Numbered from the stretch's first letter, positions 11,701-20,195 are shown. The stretch: 64,000 nt of DNA from Microbacterium sp. MYb66 (GCF_002979435.1 NZ_PCOV01000004.1:62001-126000), one strand, 5' to 3'. Notes: generated from the letters alone by a model not told the origin. Translations and numbers: made by a program.

Positions 11701-12683
11701 CCGCGGGGGAGACCTTCACGGCGCCCGCGAACACGGTGCCCGCGCGTTCGGTGTGCGTGGTCACCGAGGTCGGAAGCTCGGCCGCCGACGAGATCGTCAT
11801 CACCGGCACCGGCGTCACCGACCTCGGTGGCGGCGCGGCGGAGATCGAGGTCGGCGTGGCGACGGCGGATGTCACCGTCACCAACAGCTACGACACCGGC
11901 ATCCTGACCGTCGTGAAGGAGGTCGACGGCGACGGGGCGGCTCTCTACGGAACCGAAGCGTTCACGTTCTCCGCGCTGTGCACCTATCGGGGCCAGGAGA
12001 TCCTGAACCTCGAGTTCGAACTCGAGGCCGGGAGCATGCGGACCTTCGGTCCGTACCCCGCGTCCAGCTCGTGCGCGGTCGAGGAGATCGATGCGGCTGG
12101 AGCGACGAGCGCGACGCTCGCGCCGGCGGACGGGATCGTGACCGTCGGCGAAGGCGTCGACCCGGCATGGACGGTCACGGCGACGAACACGTTCGACCTC
12201 ACCGAGATCGCGGTGACGAAGACGCGCACCGGTGACCTGGATGCGGAGGGCGCCGACGGCGTCTTCACCGTGGAACTCCAGTGCGTCCTGCCGACCGACG
12301 GCGACGACCGGGTGATCGCGATCCCGGGTGGTGCGGTGCGCGAGCTGCGGGCATCGAGCGGATACCGGGCGGACTACGGTTCTCTTCCGGTCGACGCACG
12401 GTGCGAGATCACCGAGACCGACGCCGGCACCGCCGTGCGGACGTCGGTGACGGTCGCGACCTCCCAGGCGCCGGCGGCGACCTCGGCGGGGACGACGGCA
12501 CAGATCGATCTCGCGGGTGCGGATGCGCCGACCGAGGTCGAGATCCGCAACGAGTTCGTCAAGGTGCTGCCGATGACCGGACTCGGCGGCACGCTGGCGC
12601 TCTGGACGATCATCCTCGTCCTGATCGCCGGAGGCGCCCTCCTGCTGCTGGCTCAGCGTCGTCGGTCCCGACAGGGGAGCTGA
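5736..12683 (+). CDS. Giant LPXTG-anchored surface protein with DUF11-like and DUF5979-like repeats
   Basis: 2315 residues. The N-terminus is a Sec signal peptide: RRK, a hydrophobic stretch at about residues 16-34, then a cleavage region near VYAAEG. The mature part is a chain of beta-rich repeats recurring as VSKSVSP or RKSVTP openings followed by TVT, NVA or NSA edges, like DUF11-type isopeptide or bacterial Ig-like domains. From about residue 1826 there are four Cys-containing modules (opening RVDKKVTG, SVTKDVDT, TVVKEVDG, AVTKTRTG) typical of DUF5979. The sortase signal LPMTG is at 2278-2282, followed by a membrane segment and an RRRSRQGS tail. The protein should be sortase-linked to the wall and act as an adhesin or cell-wall stalk. 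The start follows GGGGGAGGA. It lies unusually between the str and S10 operons. Confidence 0.9.
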   Translation: MRAEKLYVHAARRKPWAIIAAIAVLVSALVVPTAPVYAAEGDPEYLTVSKSVSPATVSPGQPFTYTIAVNCSESSCLDATLTDALPAELAGYTIQNVSMQPGAASIPRDVTWSVDGAVGTTTPSVVTADTVLDVDFTGAISAPAGTGLQNGQTFTVTITLQVPDYLPPGTRTITNVAKTEATNSAPDTDDATITVVTPEILAVDVAKTWSPSPQSFNPGSASSIGLTVTNASNGPVETLIVQEPATAEDGATTLDASNPFLITDFTGFGATALPDGADEVQTDLYLQQADGTWQWVPGPPSGRPEIPSDVDPAAIGGIRLTYTGSAIQEAASGTVAIDVVQRETNRNTDADLSTATHKIDNVVTATAAVEGRDPVTDTAGATYQVIPASIAAATSKNINPDRIAAGDSAEARIVGTNTSDVGVNELRVADLDFFDEDILFLGFTSAPVWPQDADAGVVRYHPLDGSAVVEVALVEGVIPALPADAISGFEFVFTAANGGIASGSSAVIDFTIGSKESAIGSGTQRTVTNSATTSVIAQNGVDAEATDTADLTLLKPEIDVTLDKSIRPSGSVAPGERVVTELTAKLTTTSDYVRPTQIVVEDAWTGDGDFWDAFDLVSIAPTQVPSNATLAIEVQDENGDWRQLQVFFAQAQPHLVSMTATEIAAALPSSVSIDDLRGIRFTFDNTTADGFPAGTTVTPYVVTEARSELRSGGDTAPVPDKPVTYTNSATTTGTGKTAVGTPLTDTDEDQGTAVIETESGQGTIGIDKRWSEPTVSAQSGQLRGTTLSWSVGEGYGSVVISDPATSGDAFDPASAPGAIAGSVFDAFDLVRINAIPADPEPFSNGWYMRYDNVDAVELYLGGTWQTIPAPPEGWIQNGAFVGHVLAPAASENATGFRIRLSPNDQARAAAVAAGDPWVTALGAGVGSSSAIRTFDLTWQIRDQKRSDGSWVTDKARYNTADAGLVENSTRIDAETLATGAVHSDTDADSILITNPGPGVTVRKSVTPTSSLHVPFPGTAPSAYPTASYTLEARNDSVSSASYVRVTDPPVCADGEAMALCQSPGTAAGATGDPFADGIDWLTGSGQGNPFERFDLRRVTVSASIPAEVDLAASIVWLLRHDDGSYTTEQSTAAAVNAMAPADLADVVGVSVTFQGTDPATTGGTISSANVLRIVMDTQLRPTLRSSGEPQVVAANERVGVANRVFAQSYDPILNDGVTTGARDAVAVTLTGGDLNVAPRKTVSPNALTEPTKDTPVTVTLGANQGTSPVSTLSPAEVRLTDDITGSPKFWNSFDFTGLGAITPPAGADRVRVAVFGPFGADGAAEWVESAPTAIGSATVPVAADRYGDVQGIRFAFSRADGAFFSPTVPAPRWSTSAAFTVQLREDDRATGAAIAMTGSVPNTVTVISDRLNGETSEEKSTDASIALSPGTFRISVNKQVNDGVSHFATAGDLLPWDLAFTNTGTGYLTVEELRDLLPSHLVYLGDEPVYTPASGGLLGAPESMTEEDGELVFTWGTGARMAPGETFSVRVLLQLQPGLGIGQQAVNQMTVHTAENLQACTNTRPGGAVTGAWAADDTTCGTTDYVTPANATSLFVVKGVRGERPGAVFPGAPDRICQQNLVVTGGAYFRSPCAANSEIGGTDDWVLRAQNGGTSEMAEMVLFDQLPVAGDRSLISGASRGSVFRPQLLDDLAINAPQGTTTVVQVSTSADVCARTWGNLVNQNPCEQNGEVWVVADADTDWSVVSGIRVSLDFRSTAAGALTPGQFVDVTYSTTNVVASAANPSGAPSSVPASDSFAWNQFGVKFRDKDSAAFQRIAPSPVGTHLVVGALRVDKKVTGAAAAYAPDEFRADVVCTIDGVELGMGADAVVVLDDGNGFSRRIDGIPLGASCTITEQGATGSYGEASRSGSPTTVVISEVAEAGDAVPADDIVELGNDYTFSGFSVTKDVDTDAVAGSFGPFDFTVTCTTATGVPVTFAGGATQLDFTLAAGETFTAPANTVPARSVCVVTEVGSSAADEIVITGTGVTDLGGGAAEIEVGVATADVTVTNSYDTGILTVVKEVDGDGAALYGTEAFTFSALCTYRGQEILNLEFELEAGSMRTFGPYPASSSCAVEEIDAAGATSATLAPADGIVTVGEGVDPAWTVTATNTFDLTEIAVTKTRTGDLDAEGADGVFTVELQCVLPTDGDDRVIAIPGGAVRELRASSGYRADYGSLPVDARCEITETDAGTAVRTSVTVATSQAPAATSAGTTAQIDLAGADAPTEVEIRNEFVKVLPMTGLGGTLALWTIILVLIAGGALLLLAQRRRSRQGS

Positions 12684-12687
12684 TCAC

Positions 12688-12726
12688 GATGCCGGGGCGG
12701 GCACAGGACGTGCCCGCCCCGGCATC
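12688..12726 (+). terminator. Hairpin after the surface-protein gene
   Basis: A perfect 17-bp stem (12688-12704 with 12710-12726) with loop AGGAC starts 4 bases after the stop codon. There is no T-tract, but stem strength and position make it the likely transcript end. Confidence 0.7.
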
Positions 12727-12755
12727 CAATGTGGCGCATTCGCCGGTGTATCGAG

Positions 12756-13053
12756 TAGGATCATCTCGACCGCCTGGGGATCTTGCGGTCGGGGAAGCCG
12801 AAGGGGTTCGGTTTCCTGAAGCACGCGGTCTTCCGCGTACAAACTGGGGATAAGCGATCTTGGGGATCATCGTGCGACGCGCGCACTTCGTGCGCCTGAG
12901 CGTCTCCCTGCCTGCGCGGCGGGTCTTCTTCCGCCGCGCCCTCCATCGAGGAGTTCGGCGTCCCTTCACGCCGGGCTACTCGCGTTCGGTGTGCCCCCTC
13001 GCACTGAACGCCCTCCCCAAGCGGGGCGAGGCATGGGGATGCCTCGCCCCGCT
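12756..13053 (+). ncRNA. Candidate structured RNA: run of nine hairpins ending in a terminator-like stem
   Basis: No credible protein is encoded here. A possible -10 box TAGGAT (12756-12761) precedes consecutive stems: 12767-12791 (7 bp, loop containing GGGG), 12795-12814 (8 bp, GGGG loop), 12823-12838 (6 bp), 12855-12872 (4 bp), 12881-12895 (6 bp, TTC loop), 12914-12939 (9 bp), 12956-12973 (6 bp), 12982-13011 (12 bp with two G-U pairs, CCCCCT loop) and 13020-13053 (15 bp, GGGG loop). GGGG loops could pair with the C-rich loop. No Rfam family was recognised. High GC content makes chance hairpins common, so this is a candidate only. Confidence 0.35.
13020..13053 (+). terminator. Strong terminator-like hairpin before the S10 promoter
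   Basis: A perfect 15-bp stem (13020-13034 with 13039-13053) is closed by a GGGG loop. There is no T-run. It insulates the S10 operon from upstream transcription and closes the candidate structured RNA. Confidence 0.65.
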
Positions 13054-13483
13054 ATCTCCTGCGATCTGACCCGCTCGCGAACCGCGGAAGTGCCCGCTCG
13101 ACGGGCGCGACACGCCCGGGTTTGCAGAAGTGAAATCAGCCGTGGCAGAATAGACAGGTTCGATATTCCGTCGCCGCTGTGCGTGCGCCGGATCACTGCC
13201 AGGGCAGTGCATAGACGGCGCCTCCTCCGGGACGGTGCAGGGTTCTAGGCCGCGGGTAGCAGAACACACACCCCGACACCTTCCTGATGGAGGTTCTGCC
13301 GTGCGCGGCGGAGGTCGGCATCCGTTCGCCTCACGGCGTGCGGCTGACAGAAGAACAGTGGTGCAGCAGATCGACTCGCAAGAGCCGTTCTCGTGCCGAG
13401 GCGCGAACAGCGCCGACGTGCGTCCAATGCCCCAGGGCCACCCGGTCCCGGACGGTATGACGCCTAAAGAGAGAGAGCAGACA
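13054..13483 (+). other. S10 operon promoter region and long leader
   Basis: No gene is seen in these 430 bases. After the promoter near 13122-13151 the mRNA would have an untranslated leader of about 320 bases, with an inverted repeat GCAGAAC (13259-13265) / GTTCTGC (13293-13299). Leaders of this operon are often sites of ribosomal-protein feedback, but no known leader motif was recognised here. Confidence 0.5.
13122..13151 (+). promoter_or_regulatory. Predicted S10 operon promoter
   Basis: TTGCAG (13122-13127) and CAGAAT (13146-13151) are 18 bases apart. They lie upstream of the long leader of rpsJ, with no better candidate nearby. Confidence 0.5.
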
Positions 13484-13792
13484 ATGGCGGGACAGAAGAT
13501 CCGCATTCGCCTGAAGTCGTATGACCATGAGGTCATCGACACGTCCGCACGCAAGATCGTCGACACCGTGACCCGTGCGGGCGCAACCGTCGTCGGCCCC
13601 GTGCCCCTTCCGACCGAGAAGAACGTCGTGTGCGTCATCCGGTCGCCGCACAAGTACAAGGACAGCCGCGAGCACTTCGAGATGCGCACCCACAAGCGTC
13701 TGATCGACATCGTCGACCCGACGCCCAAGGCCGTCGACTCGCTGATGCGTCTCGACCTGCCTGCCGATGTCAACATCGAGATCAAGCTCTGA
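13484..13792 (+). CDS. rpsJ: 30S ribosomal protein S10
   Basis: 102 residues, exactly the usual S10 length (also the antitermination factor NusE). It starts [19 protein letters not shown] and contains GPVPLPTEK and HKRLIDI. The ATG follows AGAGAGAGCAGACA. The frame is open for about 83 further codons upstream, but family length and the Shine-Dalgarno sequence fix this start. It is the first gene of the S10 operon. Confidence 0.98.
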   Translation: MAGQKIRIRLKSYDHEVIDTSARKIVDTVTRAGATVVGPVPLPTEKNVVCVIRSPHKYKDSREHFEMRTHKRLIDIVDPTPKAVDSLMRLDLPADVNIEIKL

Positions 13793-13800
13793 GGCTCGGC

Positions 13801-14460
13801 ATGACTGACATCAACTCCAAGGTTTCCAAGGGCATGCTGGGCACGAAGCTCGGTATGACCCAGGTCTGGAACGAGAGCGGCAAGCTCGTTCCCGTCACCG
13901 TCATCGAGCTCGCCTCGAACGTGGTCACGCAGATCCGTACGCCCGAGAAGGACGGCTACAACGCCGTGCAGATCGCCTACGGCCAGATCGACCCCCGCAA
14001 GGTGAACAAGCCCCTCACGGCTCACTTCGAGGCAGCCGGCGTCACGCCGCGTCGTCACGTCACCGAGATCCGCACCGCGGACGCCGGCGACTACAGCCTG
14101 GGCCAGGAGCTCACGGTCGACGGCACCTTCGAAGCGGGCCAGCTCGTCGACGTCGTCGGCACGAGCAAGGGCAAGGGCTTCGCCGGTGTCATGAAGCGTC
14201 ACAACTTCAAGGGCGTCTCGGCCTCGCACGGTTCGCACCGCAACCACCGCAAGCCCGGCTCCATCGGCGCATCGTCGACCCCGAGCCGCGTCTTCAAGGG
14301 CATGCGCATGGCCGGCCGTATGGGTGGCGAGCGCGTGACCGTCCTCAACCTCACGGTGCACGCCGTCGACATCGAGAAGGGTCTGCTGCTCGTCAAGGGC
14401 GCCGTCCCCGGTGCTCGTGGCCGCATCGTCTATGTCCGCAACGCAGTGAAGGGTGCCTGA
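13801..14460 (+). CDS. rplC: 50S ribosomal protein L3
   Basis: 219 residues. L3 binds near the 3' end of 23S rRNA and helps start large-subunit assembly. [14 protein letters not shown] at the N-terminus and [17 protein letters not shown] near the middle are typical. It follows rpsJ by 8 bases and precedes rplD by 2 bases, in tight S10-operon order. Confidence 0.98.
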   Translation: MTDINSKVSKGMLGTKLGMTQVWNESGKLVPVTVIELASNVVTQIRTPEKDGYNAVQIAYGQIDPRKVNKPLTAHFEAAGVTPRRHVTEIRTADAGDYSLGQELTVDGTFEAGQLVDVVGTSKGKGFAGVMKRHNFKGVSASHGSHRNHRKPGSIGASSTPSRVFKGMRMAGRMGGERVTVLNLTVHAVDIEKGLLLVKGAVPGARGRIVYVRNAVKGA

Positions 14461-14462
14461 TC

Positions 14463-15125
14463 ATGGCTGACTCCACTCTCGCGCTCGACGTCCTCAAGGC
14501 AGACGGCAAGAAGGCAGGCTCGATCGAGCTTCCCGCCGCGCTGTTCGACGCCAAGACGAACATCCCGCTCATCCACCAGGTCGTCGTCGCGCAGCTCGCG
14601 GCGGCTCGCCAGGGCACGCACTCGACCAAGCGTCGTGGCGAGGTCTCCGGTGCCGGCCGCAAGCCCTTCAAGCAGAAGGGCACGGGTAACGCCCGTCAGG
14701 GTTCCATCCGCGCGCCGCACATGACCGGTGGTGGCATCGTGCACGGCCCCAAGCCGCGCGACTACTCGCAGCGCACCCCCAAGAAGATGATCGCCGCCGC
14801 CCTGCTGGGCGCGCTCAGCGACCGCTTCCGCGGTGACCGCATCCACGCGATCGAGTCCTTCGGGATCGATGGCACGCCCTCGACCAAGACCGCGGTGAAC
14901 TTCCTCACCAACGTCGTCTCGTCGAAGAACGTGCTCGTCGTGACCGAGCGCAACGACGACGTGACGCTGAAGAGCATCCGCAACCTGTCGAACCTGCACG
15001 TGCTGACGTTCGACCAGCTCAACGCATACGACGTTCTCGTCTCCGACGACATCGTCTTCACCCAGGCCGCGCTCGAAGGCTTCATCGCCTCCAAGTCCGG
15101 CGCCAACCAGGAGGTCTCCGCATGA
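14463..15125 (+). CDS. rplD: 50S ribosomal protein L4
   Basis: 220 residues. L4 lines the peptide exit tunnel. The extended loop [18 protein letters not shown], typical of the family, lies near residues 62-80. It overlaps rplW by 4 bases (ATGA), indicating translational coupling. In E. coli L4 also represses this operon; whether that holds here cannot be seen. Confidence 0.98.
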   Translation: MADSTLALDVLKADGKKAGSIELPAALFDAKTNIPLIHQVVVAQLAAARQGTHSTKRRGEVSGAGRKPFKQKGTGNARQGSIRAPHMTGGGIVHGPKPRDYSQRTPKKMIAAALLGALSDRFRGDRIHAIESFGIDGTPSTKTAVNFLTNVVSSKNVLVVTERNDDVTLKSIRNLSNLHVLTFDQLNAYDVLVSDDIVFTQAALEGFIASKSGANQEVSA

Positions 15126-15445
15126 GCGAGCAGGCATCTGTTCTCCAGACGGCCCTGAACAAGGACCCGCGCGACATCATCCTGAAGCCGGTCGTGTCCG
15201 AGAAGAGCTACGGTCTCATCGATGAAGGCAAGTACACCTTCCTCGTCGACCCGCGCGCTTCGAAGACCGAGATCAAGCTCGCCATCGAGAAGATCTTCGG
15301 CGTCAAGGTCGCAGGGGTCAACACCCTCAACCGCGTCGGCAAGGCTCGCCGCACCCGCTTCGGCACCGGCAAGCGCAAGGACACCAAGCGCGCCATCGTC
15401 ACCCTGAAGTCGGGCACCATCGACATCTTCACGGCAATCGGCTGA
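15122..15445 (+). CDS. rplW: 50S ribosomal protein L23
   Basis: 107 residues. L23 sits at the tunnel exit and is a docking site for trigger factor and SRP. The motif [15 protein letters not shown] and the [16 protein letters not shown] loop match the family. Its ATG overlaps the rplD stop. Confidence 0.97.
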   Translation: MSEQASVLQTALNKDPRDIILKPVVSEKSYGLIDEGKYTFLVDPRASKTEIKLAIEKIFGVKVAGVNTLNRVGKARRTRFGTGKRKDTKRAIVTLKSGTIDIFTAIG

Positions 15446-15465
15446 TCCGGGGGATAAGGACAATA

Positions 15466-16305
15466 ATGGCTATTCGCAAGTACAAGCCCACGACCCCGGG
15501 CCGTCGCGGCTCGTCGGTGGCTGACTTCGCCGAGATCACTCGATCGACGCCGGAGAAGTCGCTGCTGCGCCCGCTCTCGAAGACCGGTGGTCGCAACAAC
15601 CAGGGCCGCATCACGACCCGTCACATCGGTGGTGGCCACAAGCGCCAGTACCGTGTCATCGACTTCCGTCGTAACGACAAGGACGGCGTCAACGCCAAGG
15701 TCGCTCACATCGAGTACGACCCCAACCGCACCGCGCGCATCGCGCTGCTGCACTACTTCGACGGAGAGAAGCGCTACATCCTTGCTCCGGCGAAGCTGAA
15801 GCAGGGCGACGTCGTCGAGTCGGGTGCCGGCGCTGACATCAAGCCGGGCAACAACCTCCCGCTGAAGAACATCCCCACGGGTACCGTCATCCACGCGATC
15901 GAGCTCCGTCCCGGTGGCGGCGCGAAGATGGCACGTTCGGCCGGTGCATCTGTCCGTCTCGTCGCCAAGGACGGCCCCTACGCCCAGCTGCGTCTCCCCT
16001 CGGGCGAGATCCGCAACGTCGATGCGCGCTGCCGCGCGACCATCGGCGAGGTCGGCAACGCCGAGCAGTCGAACATCAACTGGGGTAAGGCCGGCCGCAT
16101 GCGCTGGAAGGGCGTCCGCCCGACCGTGCGTGGTGTCGCGATGAACCCGGTCGACCACCCGCACGGTGGTGGTGAGGGTAAGACGTCCGGTGGTCGTCAC
16201 CCCGTCTCCCCGTGGGGCCAGGCTGAGGGTCGTACCCGTCACGCCAACAAGGAAAGCGACAAGTACATCGTGCGTCGTCGTAACGCCGGCAAGAAGCGTA
16301 AGTAG
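15466..16305 (+). CDS. rplB: 50S ribosomal protein L2
   Basis: 279 residues. L2 is a core large-subunit protein needed for subunit joining and near the peptidyl-transferase centre. It contains the conserved [18 protein letters not shown] segment with the essential His region and the basic C-terminus [10 protein letters not shown]. It is preceded by GGGGGATAAGGACAATA as ribosome binding region and lies 20 bases after rplW. Confidence 0.98.
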   Translation: MAIRKYKPTTPGRRGSSVADFAEITRSTPEKSLLRPLSKTGGRNNQGRITTRHIGGGHKRQYRVIDFRRNDKDGVNAKVAHIEYDPNRTARIALLHYFDGEKRYILAPAKLKQGDVVESGAGADIKPGNNLPLKNIPTGTVIHAIELRPGGGAKMARSAGASVRLVAKDGPYAQLRLPSGEIRNVDARCRATIGEVGNAEQSNINWGKAGRMRWKGVRPTVRGVAMNPVDHPHGGGEGKTSGGRHPVSPWGQAEGRTRHANKESDKYIVRRRNAGKKRK

Positions 16306-16317
16306 GAGTAAGAGAAG

Positions 16318-16599
16318 ATGCCTCGCAGTCTTAAGAAGGGCCCCTTCGTCGACGATCACCTGCTTCGCAAGGTGGTCGTGCAGAACGAAGCCGGCACCAA
16401 GAACGTCATCAAGACCTGGTCCCGTCGGTCCATGATCATCCCGGCCATGCTGGGTCACACGATCGCGGTCCACGACGGACGCAAGCACATCCCTGTGTTC
16501 GTGTCCGAGACCATGGTCGGTCACAAGCTGGGCGAGTTCGCGCCCACCCGCACCTTCCGCGGCCACGAGAAGGACGACAAGAAGGGGCGGCGCCGCTAA
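16318..16599 (+). CDS. rpsS: 30S ribosomal protein S19
   Basis: 93 residues, the usual S19 length, in the 30S head with S13. It starts [16 protein letters not shown] and carries [22 protein letters not shown]. Its stop overlaps the ATG of rplV by one base (TAATG). Confidence 0.98.
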   Translation: MPRSLKKGPFVDDHLLRKVVVQNEAGTKNVIKTWSRRSMIIPAMLGHTIAVHDGRKHIPVFVSETMVGHKLGEFAPTRTFRGHEKDDKKGRRR

Positions 16600-16997
16600 T
16601 GGTCGAATCGATCGCACGCGTGCGACACATCCGCGTGACCCCTCAGAAGGCTCGTCGTGTCGTCGCGCTCATCAAGGGCAAGCAGGCCCAGGAGGCTCTG
16701 GCGATCCTGAAGTTCGCACAGCAGAGCGCCAGCGAGCCGATCTACAAGCTTGTCGCGTCGGCCATGGCCAACGCGCAGGTCAAGGCAGATCGCGACGGCG
16801 AGTTCCTCGACGAGAAGGACCTGTACGTGGCCAACGCGTACGTCGACGAGGGCACCACGCTCAAGCGTTTCCAGCCCCGTGCACAGGGTCGCGCTTTCCA
16901 GATCAAGAAGCGCACGAGCCACATCACGGTCGTGCTCTCGACGCCTGAGGCAGCTCCGGCCGCCGCGGGCGACAGCAACAAGAAGGCGAGCAAGTAA
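16599..16997 (+). CDS. rplV: 50S ribosomal protein L22
   Basis: 132 residues. L22 extends a loop into the exit tunnel where macrolides bind. Typical stretches are [17 protein letters not shown] and [21 protein letters not shown] short Ala/Ser/Lys tail follows the conserved core. Its stop overlaps the rpsC start (TAATG). Confidence 0.97.
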   Translation: MVESIARVRHIRVTPQKARRVVALIKGKQAQEALAILKFAQQSASEPIYKLVASAMANAQVKADRDGEFLDEKDLYVANAYVDEGTTLKRFQPRAQGRAFQIKKRTSHITVVLSTPEAAPAAAGDSNKKASK

Positions 16998-17752
16998 TGG
17001 GACAGAAGGTAAACCCGTACGGCTTCCGTCTCGGCATCACGACGGACCACGTCTCGCGTTGGTTCTCTGACTCGACGAAGCCGGGTCAGCGTTACGCCGA
17101 CTACGTCGCCGAGGACATCAAGATCCGTAACCTGCTCAAGACGCAGCTCGACCGCGCCGGTGTCTCGAACATCGAGATCGAGCGCACCCGTGACCGCGTC
17201 CGCGTCGACATTCACACCGCCCGCCCGGGCATCGTGATCGGTCGTCGTGGCGCCGAGGCCGAGCGCATCCGCGGCGACCTCGAGAAGCTCTCGGGCAAGC
17301 AGATCCAGCTGAACATCCTCGAGGTCAAGAACCCCGAGGCCGACGCTCAGCTCGTCGCACAGGGCATCGCCGAGCAGCTGTCTGCTCGCGTGGCGTTCCG
17401 TCGTGCGATGCGCAAGGGTCTGCAGGGCGCTCAGCGCGCAGGCGCCAAGGGCATCCGCATCCAGGTCTCCGGCCGCCTCGGTGGCGCCGAGATGAGCCGT
17501 TCGGAGTTCTACCGCGAGGGTCGTGTGCCGCTGCACACGCTGCGCGCGAACATCGACTACGGCTTCTACGAGGCGAAGACCACCTTCGGCCGCATCGGCG
17601 TGAAGGTCTGGATCTACAAGGGCGACCTGACCGCGAAGGAGCTCGCTCGCGAGCAGGCCAACGCACCCAAGGCTCGTCGTGACGACCGTGGTGGCGACCG
17701 CCGCCGTGCCCCGCGCAACGAGGCACCTGTCGCAGAAGGAGCGTCGGCATAA
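16997..17752 (+). CDS. rpsC: 30S ribosomal protein S3
   Basis: 251 residues. S3 lies at the mRNA entry site and has helicase-related function. A KH domain with [14 protein letters not shown] near residue 75 is present. The C-terminal end is a polar, Arg-rich tail from about residue 217. It overlaps rplP by one base. Confidence 0.97.
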   Translation: MGQKVNPYGFRLGITTDHVSRWFSDSTKPGQRYADYVAEDIKIRNLLKTQLDRAGVSNIEIERTRDRVRVDIHTARPGIVIGRRGAEAERIRGDLEKLSGKQIQLNILEVKNPEADAQLVAQGIAEQLSARVAFRRAMRKGLQGAQRAGAKGIRIQVSGRLGGAEMSRSEFYREGRVPLHTLRANIDYGFYEAKTTFGRIGVKVWIYKGDLTAKELAREQANAPKARRDDRGGDRRRAPRNEAPVAEGASA

Positions 17753-18171
17753 TGCTCATCCCCCGTAAGGTCAAGTTCCGCAAGCAGCACCACCCGGGTC
17801 GCTCGGGTCAGGCCACCGGCGGCACGAAGGTCTCCTTCGGCGAGTACGGTATCCAGGCCCTCACGCCCGCTTACGTGACGAACCGTCAGATCGAGTCCGC
17901 TCGTATCGCGATGACCCGTCACATCAAGCGTGGTGGAAAGGTGTGGATCAACATCTACCCCGACCGTCCGCTCACGAAGAAGCCTGCCGAGACCCGCATG
18001 GGTTCCGGTAAGGGTTCCCCCGAGTGGTGGGTCGCCAACGTCAAGCCGGGCCGTGTCCTCTTCGAGGTCGCGGGTGTCGACGAGGAGCTCGCTCGCGAAG
18101 CTCTGACCCGTGCAATTCACAAGCTGCCGCTCAAGGCACGCATCATCAAGCGCGAGGAGGGCGACGCGTAA
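17752..18171 (+). CDS. rplP: 50S ribosomal protein L16
   Basis: 139 residues, the usual length. L16 contacts the A-site tRNA region. It starts [17 protein letters not shown] and has [26 protein letters not shown] split by conserved Gly residues. Its stop overlaps rpmC by one base. Confidence 0.98.
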   Translation: MLIPRKVKFRKQHHPGRSGQATGGTKVSFGEYGIQALTPAYVTNRQIESARIAMTRHIKRGGKVWINIYPDRPLTKKPAETRMGSGKGSPEWWVANVKPGRVLFEVAGVDEELAREALTRAIHKLPLKARIIKREEGDA

Positions 18172-18488
18172 TGGCGATCGGCACCAAGGAGCTCGCCCCG
18201 GCAGAGCTCGATACATTCGAAGACCAGCGCCTCGTCGAGGAGCTGCGCAAGGCCAAGGAGGAGCTGTTCAACCTCCGTTTCCAGTCGGCCACCGGCCAGC
18301 TGGAGAGCCACGGCCGCATCCGCGCCGTCAAGCGCGACATCGCGCGTCTCTACACCGTGATCCGCGAACGCGAGCTGGGCATCCGTGCGACGCCCGCTCC
18401 GGTCGAGGCTCCGGCCAAGAAGGCGACCAAGTCGAAGGCGAAGAAGGCGGACTCCGCCGACGACGCCGTGAAGGAAGAGGCTGAGTGA
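18171..18488 (+). CDS. rpmC: 50S ribosomal protein L29 with C-terminal Lys/Ala extension
   Basis: 105 residues. The L29 core is at about residues 7-72 ([22 protein letters not shown] is recognisable in part as [10 protein letters not shown]). A tail of about 30 residues alternates Lys/Ala and ends in an acidic stretch. Most L29 proteins are 60-75 residues, so the tail is an addition of a kind common in high-GC actinobacteria. The stop overlaps the ATG of rpsQ. Confidence 0.95.
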   Translation: MAIGTKELAPAELDTFEDQRLVEELRKAKEELFNLRFQSATGQLESHGRIRAVKRDIARLYTVIRERELGIRATPAPVEAPAKKATKSKAKKADSADDAVKEEAE

Positions 18489-18820
18489 TGGCCACCAAGA
18501 AGGAAGCGACTGTGGAGACGCAGGCCGCAGGACACGAGTCGTCCGAGCACGACGTCCGCGACTCCGCTGCCCGCGGTTACCGCAAGGCACGTCGCGGCTA
18601 CGTCGTCAGCGACAAGATGGACAAGACCATCGTGGTCGAGGTCGAGGACCGCGTGAAGCACCCGCTTTACGGCAAGGTCATCCGCCGCACCTCGAAGGTC
18701 AAGGCGCACGATGAGGCGAACTCCGCCGGCATCGGCGACCTGGTCCTGATCAACGAGACCCGCCCGCTGAGCGCCACGAAGCGCTGGCGCCTGGTGGAGA
18801 TTCTGGAGAAGGCCAAGTGA
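18488..18820 (+). CDS. rpsQ: 30S ribosomal protein S17
   Basis: 110 residues. The S17 core begins about residue 30 ([19 protein letters not shown]) and is preceded by a charged N-terminal extension of about 28 residues. The ATG at 18488 overlaps the rpmC stop (TGATG). A GTG one codon upstream at 18485 is an equally possible start. Confidence 0.95.
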   Translation: MATKKEATVETQAAGHESSEHDVRDSAARGYRKARRGYVVSDKMDKTIVVEVEDRVKHPLYGKVIRRTSKVKAHDEANSAGIGDLVLINETRPLSATKRWRLVEILEKAK

Positions 18821-19185
18821 TTCAGCAGGAATCCCGACTCAAGGTCGCCGACAACACCGGCGCCAAGGAGCTGCTCACCATCCGCGTTCTCGGTGGCTCG
18901 AAGCGTCGTTACGCCGGTCTGGGTGACACCATCGTCGCGACCGTCAAGGACGCGATCCCCGGTGGCAACGTGAAGAAGGGCGACGTCGTCAAGGCGGTCA
19001 TCGTCCGCACCAAGAAGGAGGTCCGTCGTCCGGACGGCTCCTACATCAAGTTCGACGAGAACGCCGCAGTCATCCTGAAGAACGACGGGGAGCCCCGCGG
19101 CACCCGTATCTTCGGGCCGGTCGGTCGTGAGCTTCGCGACAAGAAGTTCATGAAGATCGTCTCGCTGGCGCCGGAGGTCATCTAA
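18817..19185 (+). CDS. rplN: 50S ribosomal protein L14
   Basis: 122 residues, exactly the usual size. L14 forms inter-subunit bridges. It starts (GTG) with [19 protein letters not shown] and contains [24 protein letters not shown] in parts typical of the family. The GTG overlaps the rpsQ stop (GTGA). Confidence 0.98.
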   Translation: MIQQESRLKVADNTGAKELLTIRVLGGSKRRYAGLGDTIVATVKDAIPGGNVKKGDVVKAVIVRTKKEVRRPDGSYIKFDENAAVILKNDGEPRGTRIFGPVGRELRDKKFMKIVSLAPEVI

Positions 19186-19187
19186 TC

Positions 19188-19547
19188 ATGGCGAAGATCA
19201 AGAAGGGTGACCTGGTTCAGGTCATCACCGGTGCGACGCAGGAGCGTGGCGGCGACCGCGGCAAGCAGGGCAAGGTCCTCGATGTCCTTGCCGAGAAGAA
19301 CCGCGTCATCGTCGAAGGCGTGAACTACGTCACCAAGCACACCCGCGTCGGCCAGACGCAGCGTGGCACCAAGACCGGAGGCATCGAGACCGTCGAAGCC
19401 TCCATCCACATCTCGAACGTCGCACTCGTCGACCCCTCGACCAAGAAGCCGACCAAGGTCGGCCACCGGGTGGAGGAGCAGACGAAGGACGGCGTGAAGC
19501 GCACCGTCCGCGTGCGTTACGCGAAGAAGAGCGGTAAGGACCTCTGA
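19188..19547 (+). CDS. rplX: 50S ribosomal protein L24
   Basis: 119 residues. L24 initiates 50S assembly. The N-terminal KOW motif [13 protein letters not shown] followed by GKQGKVL is clear. It starts 2 bases after rplN, and its stop overlaps the rplE ATG. Confidence 0.97.
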   Translation: MAKIKKGDLVQVITGATQERGGDRGKQGKVLDVLAEKNRVIVEGVNYVTKHTRVGQTQRGTKTGGIETVEASIHISNVALVDPSTKKPTKVGHRVEEQTKDGVKRTVRVRYAKKSGKDL

Positions 19548-20137
19548 TGAGCACCGATACTGCCGCGCCGGCTGGCAAGATCCAGCCGCGCCTGAAGCAG
19601 AAGTACAATTCCGAGATCAAGAAGGCGCTGCAGGAAGAGTTCGGTTACGCGAACGTCATGCAGATCCCCGGACTGGTCAAGGTCGTCGTGAACACCGGTG
19701 TCGGCGAGGCAGCTCGCGACAGCAAGGTGATCGATGGTGCGGTCGACGACCTCACCAAGATCACCGGCCAGAAGCCGATCGTCACGAAGGCCCGCAAGTC
19801 CATCGCGCAGTTCAAGCTGCGTGAGGGCCAGGCCATCGGCGCGCACGTCACCCTCCGTGGCGACCGCGCGTGGGAGTTCGTGGACCGCCTGGTCTCGCTC
19901 GCACTGCCCCGTATCCGCGACTTCCGCGGTCTCTCGGCCAAGCAGTTCGACGGGAACGGCAACTACACCTTCGGTCTCCAGGAGCAGAGCGTGTTCCACG
20001 AGATCGATCAGGACAAGATCGACCGGGTTCGCGGTTTCGACATCACCGTCGTCACCACCGCGAAGACGGATGACGAGGGTCGGGCTCTGCTCCGCCACCT
20101 CGGCTTCCCGTTCCGCTCGGAAGACGCACAGGCGTAA
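19547..20137 (+). CDS. rplE: 50S ribosomal protein L5
   Basis: 196 residues. L5 binds 5S rRNA and contacts P-site tRNA. The family stretches [22 protein letters not shown] and RIRDFRGL are present. It is the last gene of the S10 transcript here: a hairpin and a 132-base gap follow, where other actinobacteria have S14. Confidence 0.97.
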   Translation: MSTDTAAPAGKIQPRLKQKYNSEIKKALQEEFGYANVMQIPGLVKVVVNTGVGEAARDSKVIDGAVDDLTKITGQKPIVTKARKSIAQFKLREGQAIGAHVTLRGDRAWEFVDRLVSLALPRIRDFRGLSAKQFDGNGNYTFGLQEQSVFHEIDQDKIDRVRGFDITVVTTAKTDDEGRALLRHLGFPFRSEDAQA

Positions 20138-20144
20138 CACCTTT

Positions 20145-20179
20145 GACGGGCTCAGTGGTCATGTGTCACTGAGCCCGTC
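20145..20179 (+). terminator. Hairpin splitting the S10 and spc gene sets
   Basis: GACGGGCTCAGTG (20145-20157) pairs perfectly with CACTGAGCCCGTC (20167-20179) across a 9-base loop, 7 bases after the rplE stop. There is no T-run. It is placed like a terminator or attenuator inside what is usually one operon. Confidence 0.65.
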
Positions 20180-20189
20180 GATGTGCACG

Positions 20190-20195
20190 TACAAT
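20190..20195 (+). promoter_or_regulatory. Possible -10 box for the spc operon
   Basis: TACAAT lies 75 bases upstream of rpsH and just after the rplE hairpin. No convincing -35 box is present at 16-18 bases. It would let rpsH onward be transcribed separately. Confidence 0.35.

Noticed and set aside
12860..13069. A 69-codon frame (TTG start, MGIIVRRAHFV) in the structured gap
   Set aside because: It runs through the terminator-like hairpin, is Arg-rich with no family resemblance and has a poor start context. Structure explains the region better.
13158..13165. GGTTCGAT resembling a tRNA T-loop in the S10 leader
   Set aside because: No acceptor, D or anticodon stems can be drawn around it.
13235..13483. 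An N-terminal extension of S10 by 83 codons
   Set aside because: S10 is a constant 102 residues in bacteria, and the ATG at 13484 has a good Shine-Dalgarno.
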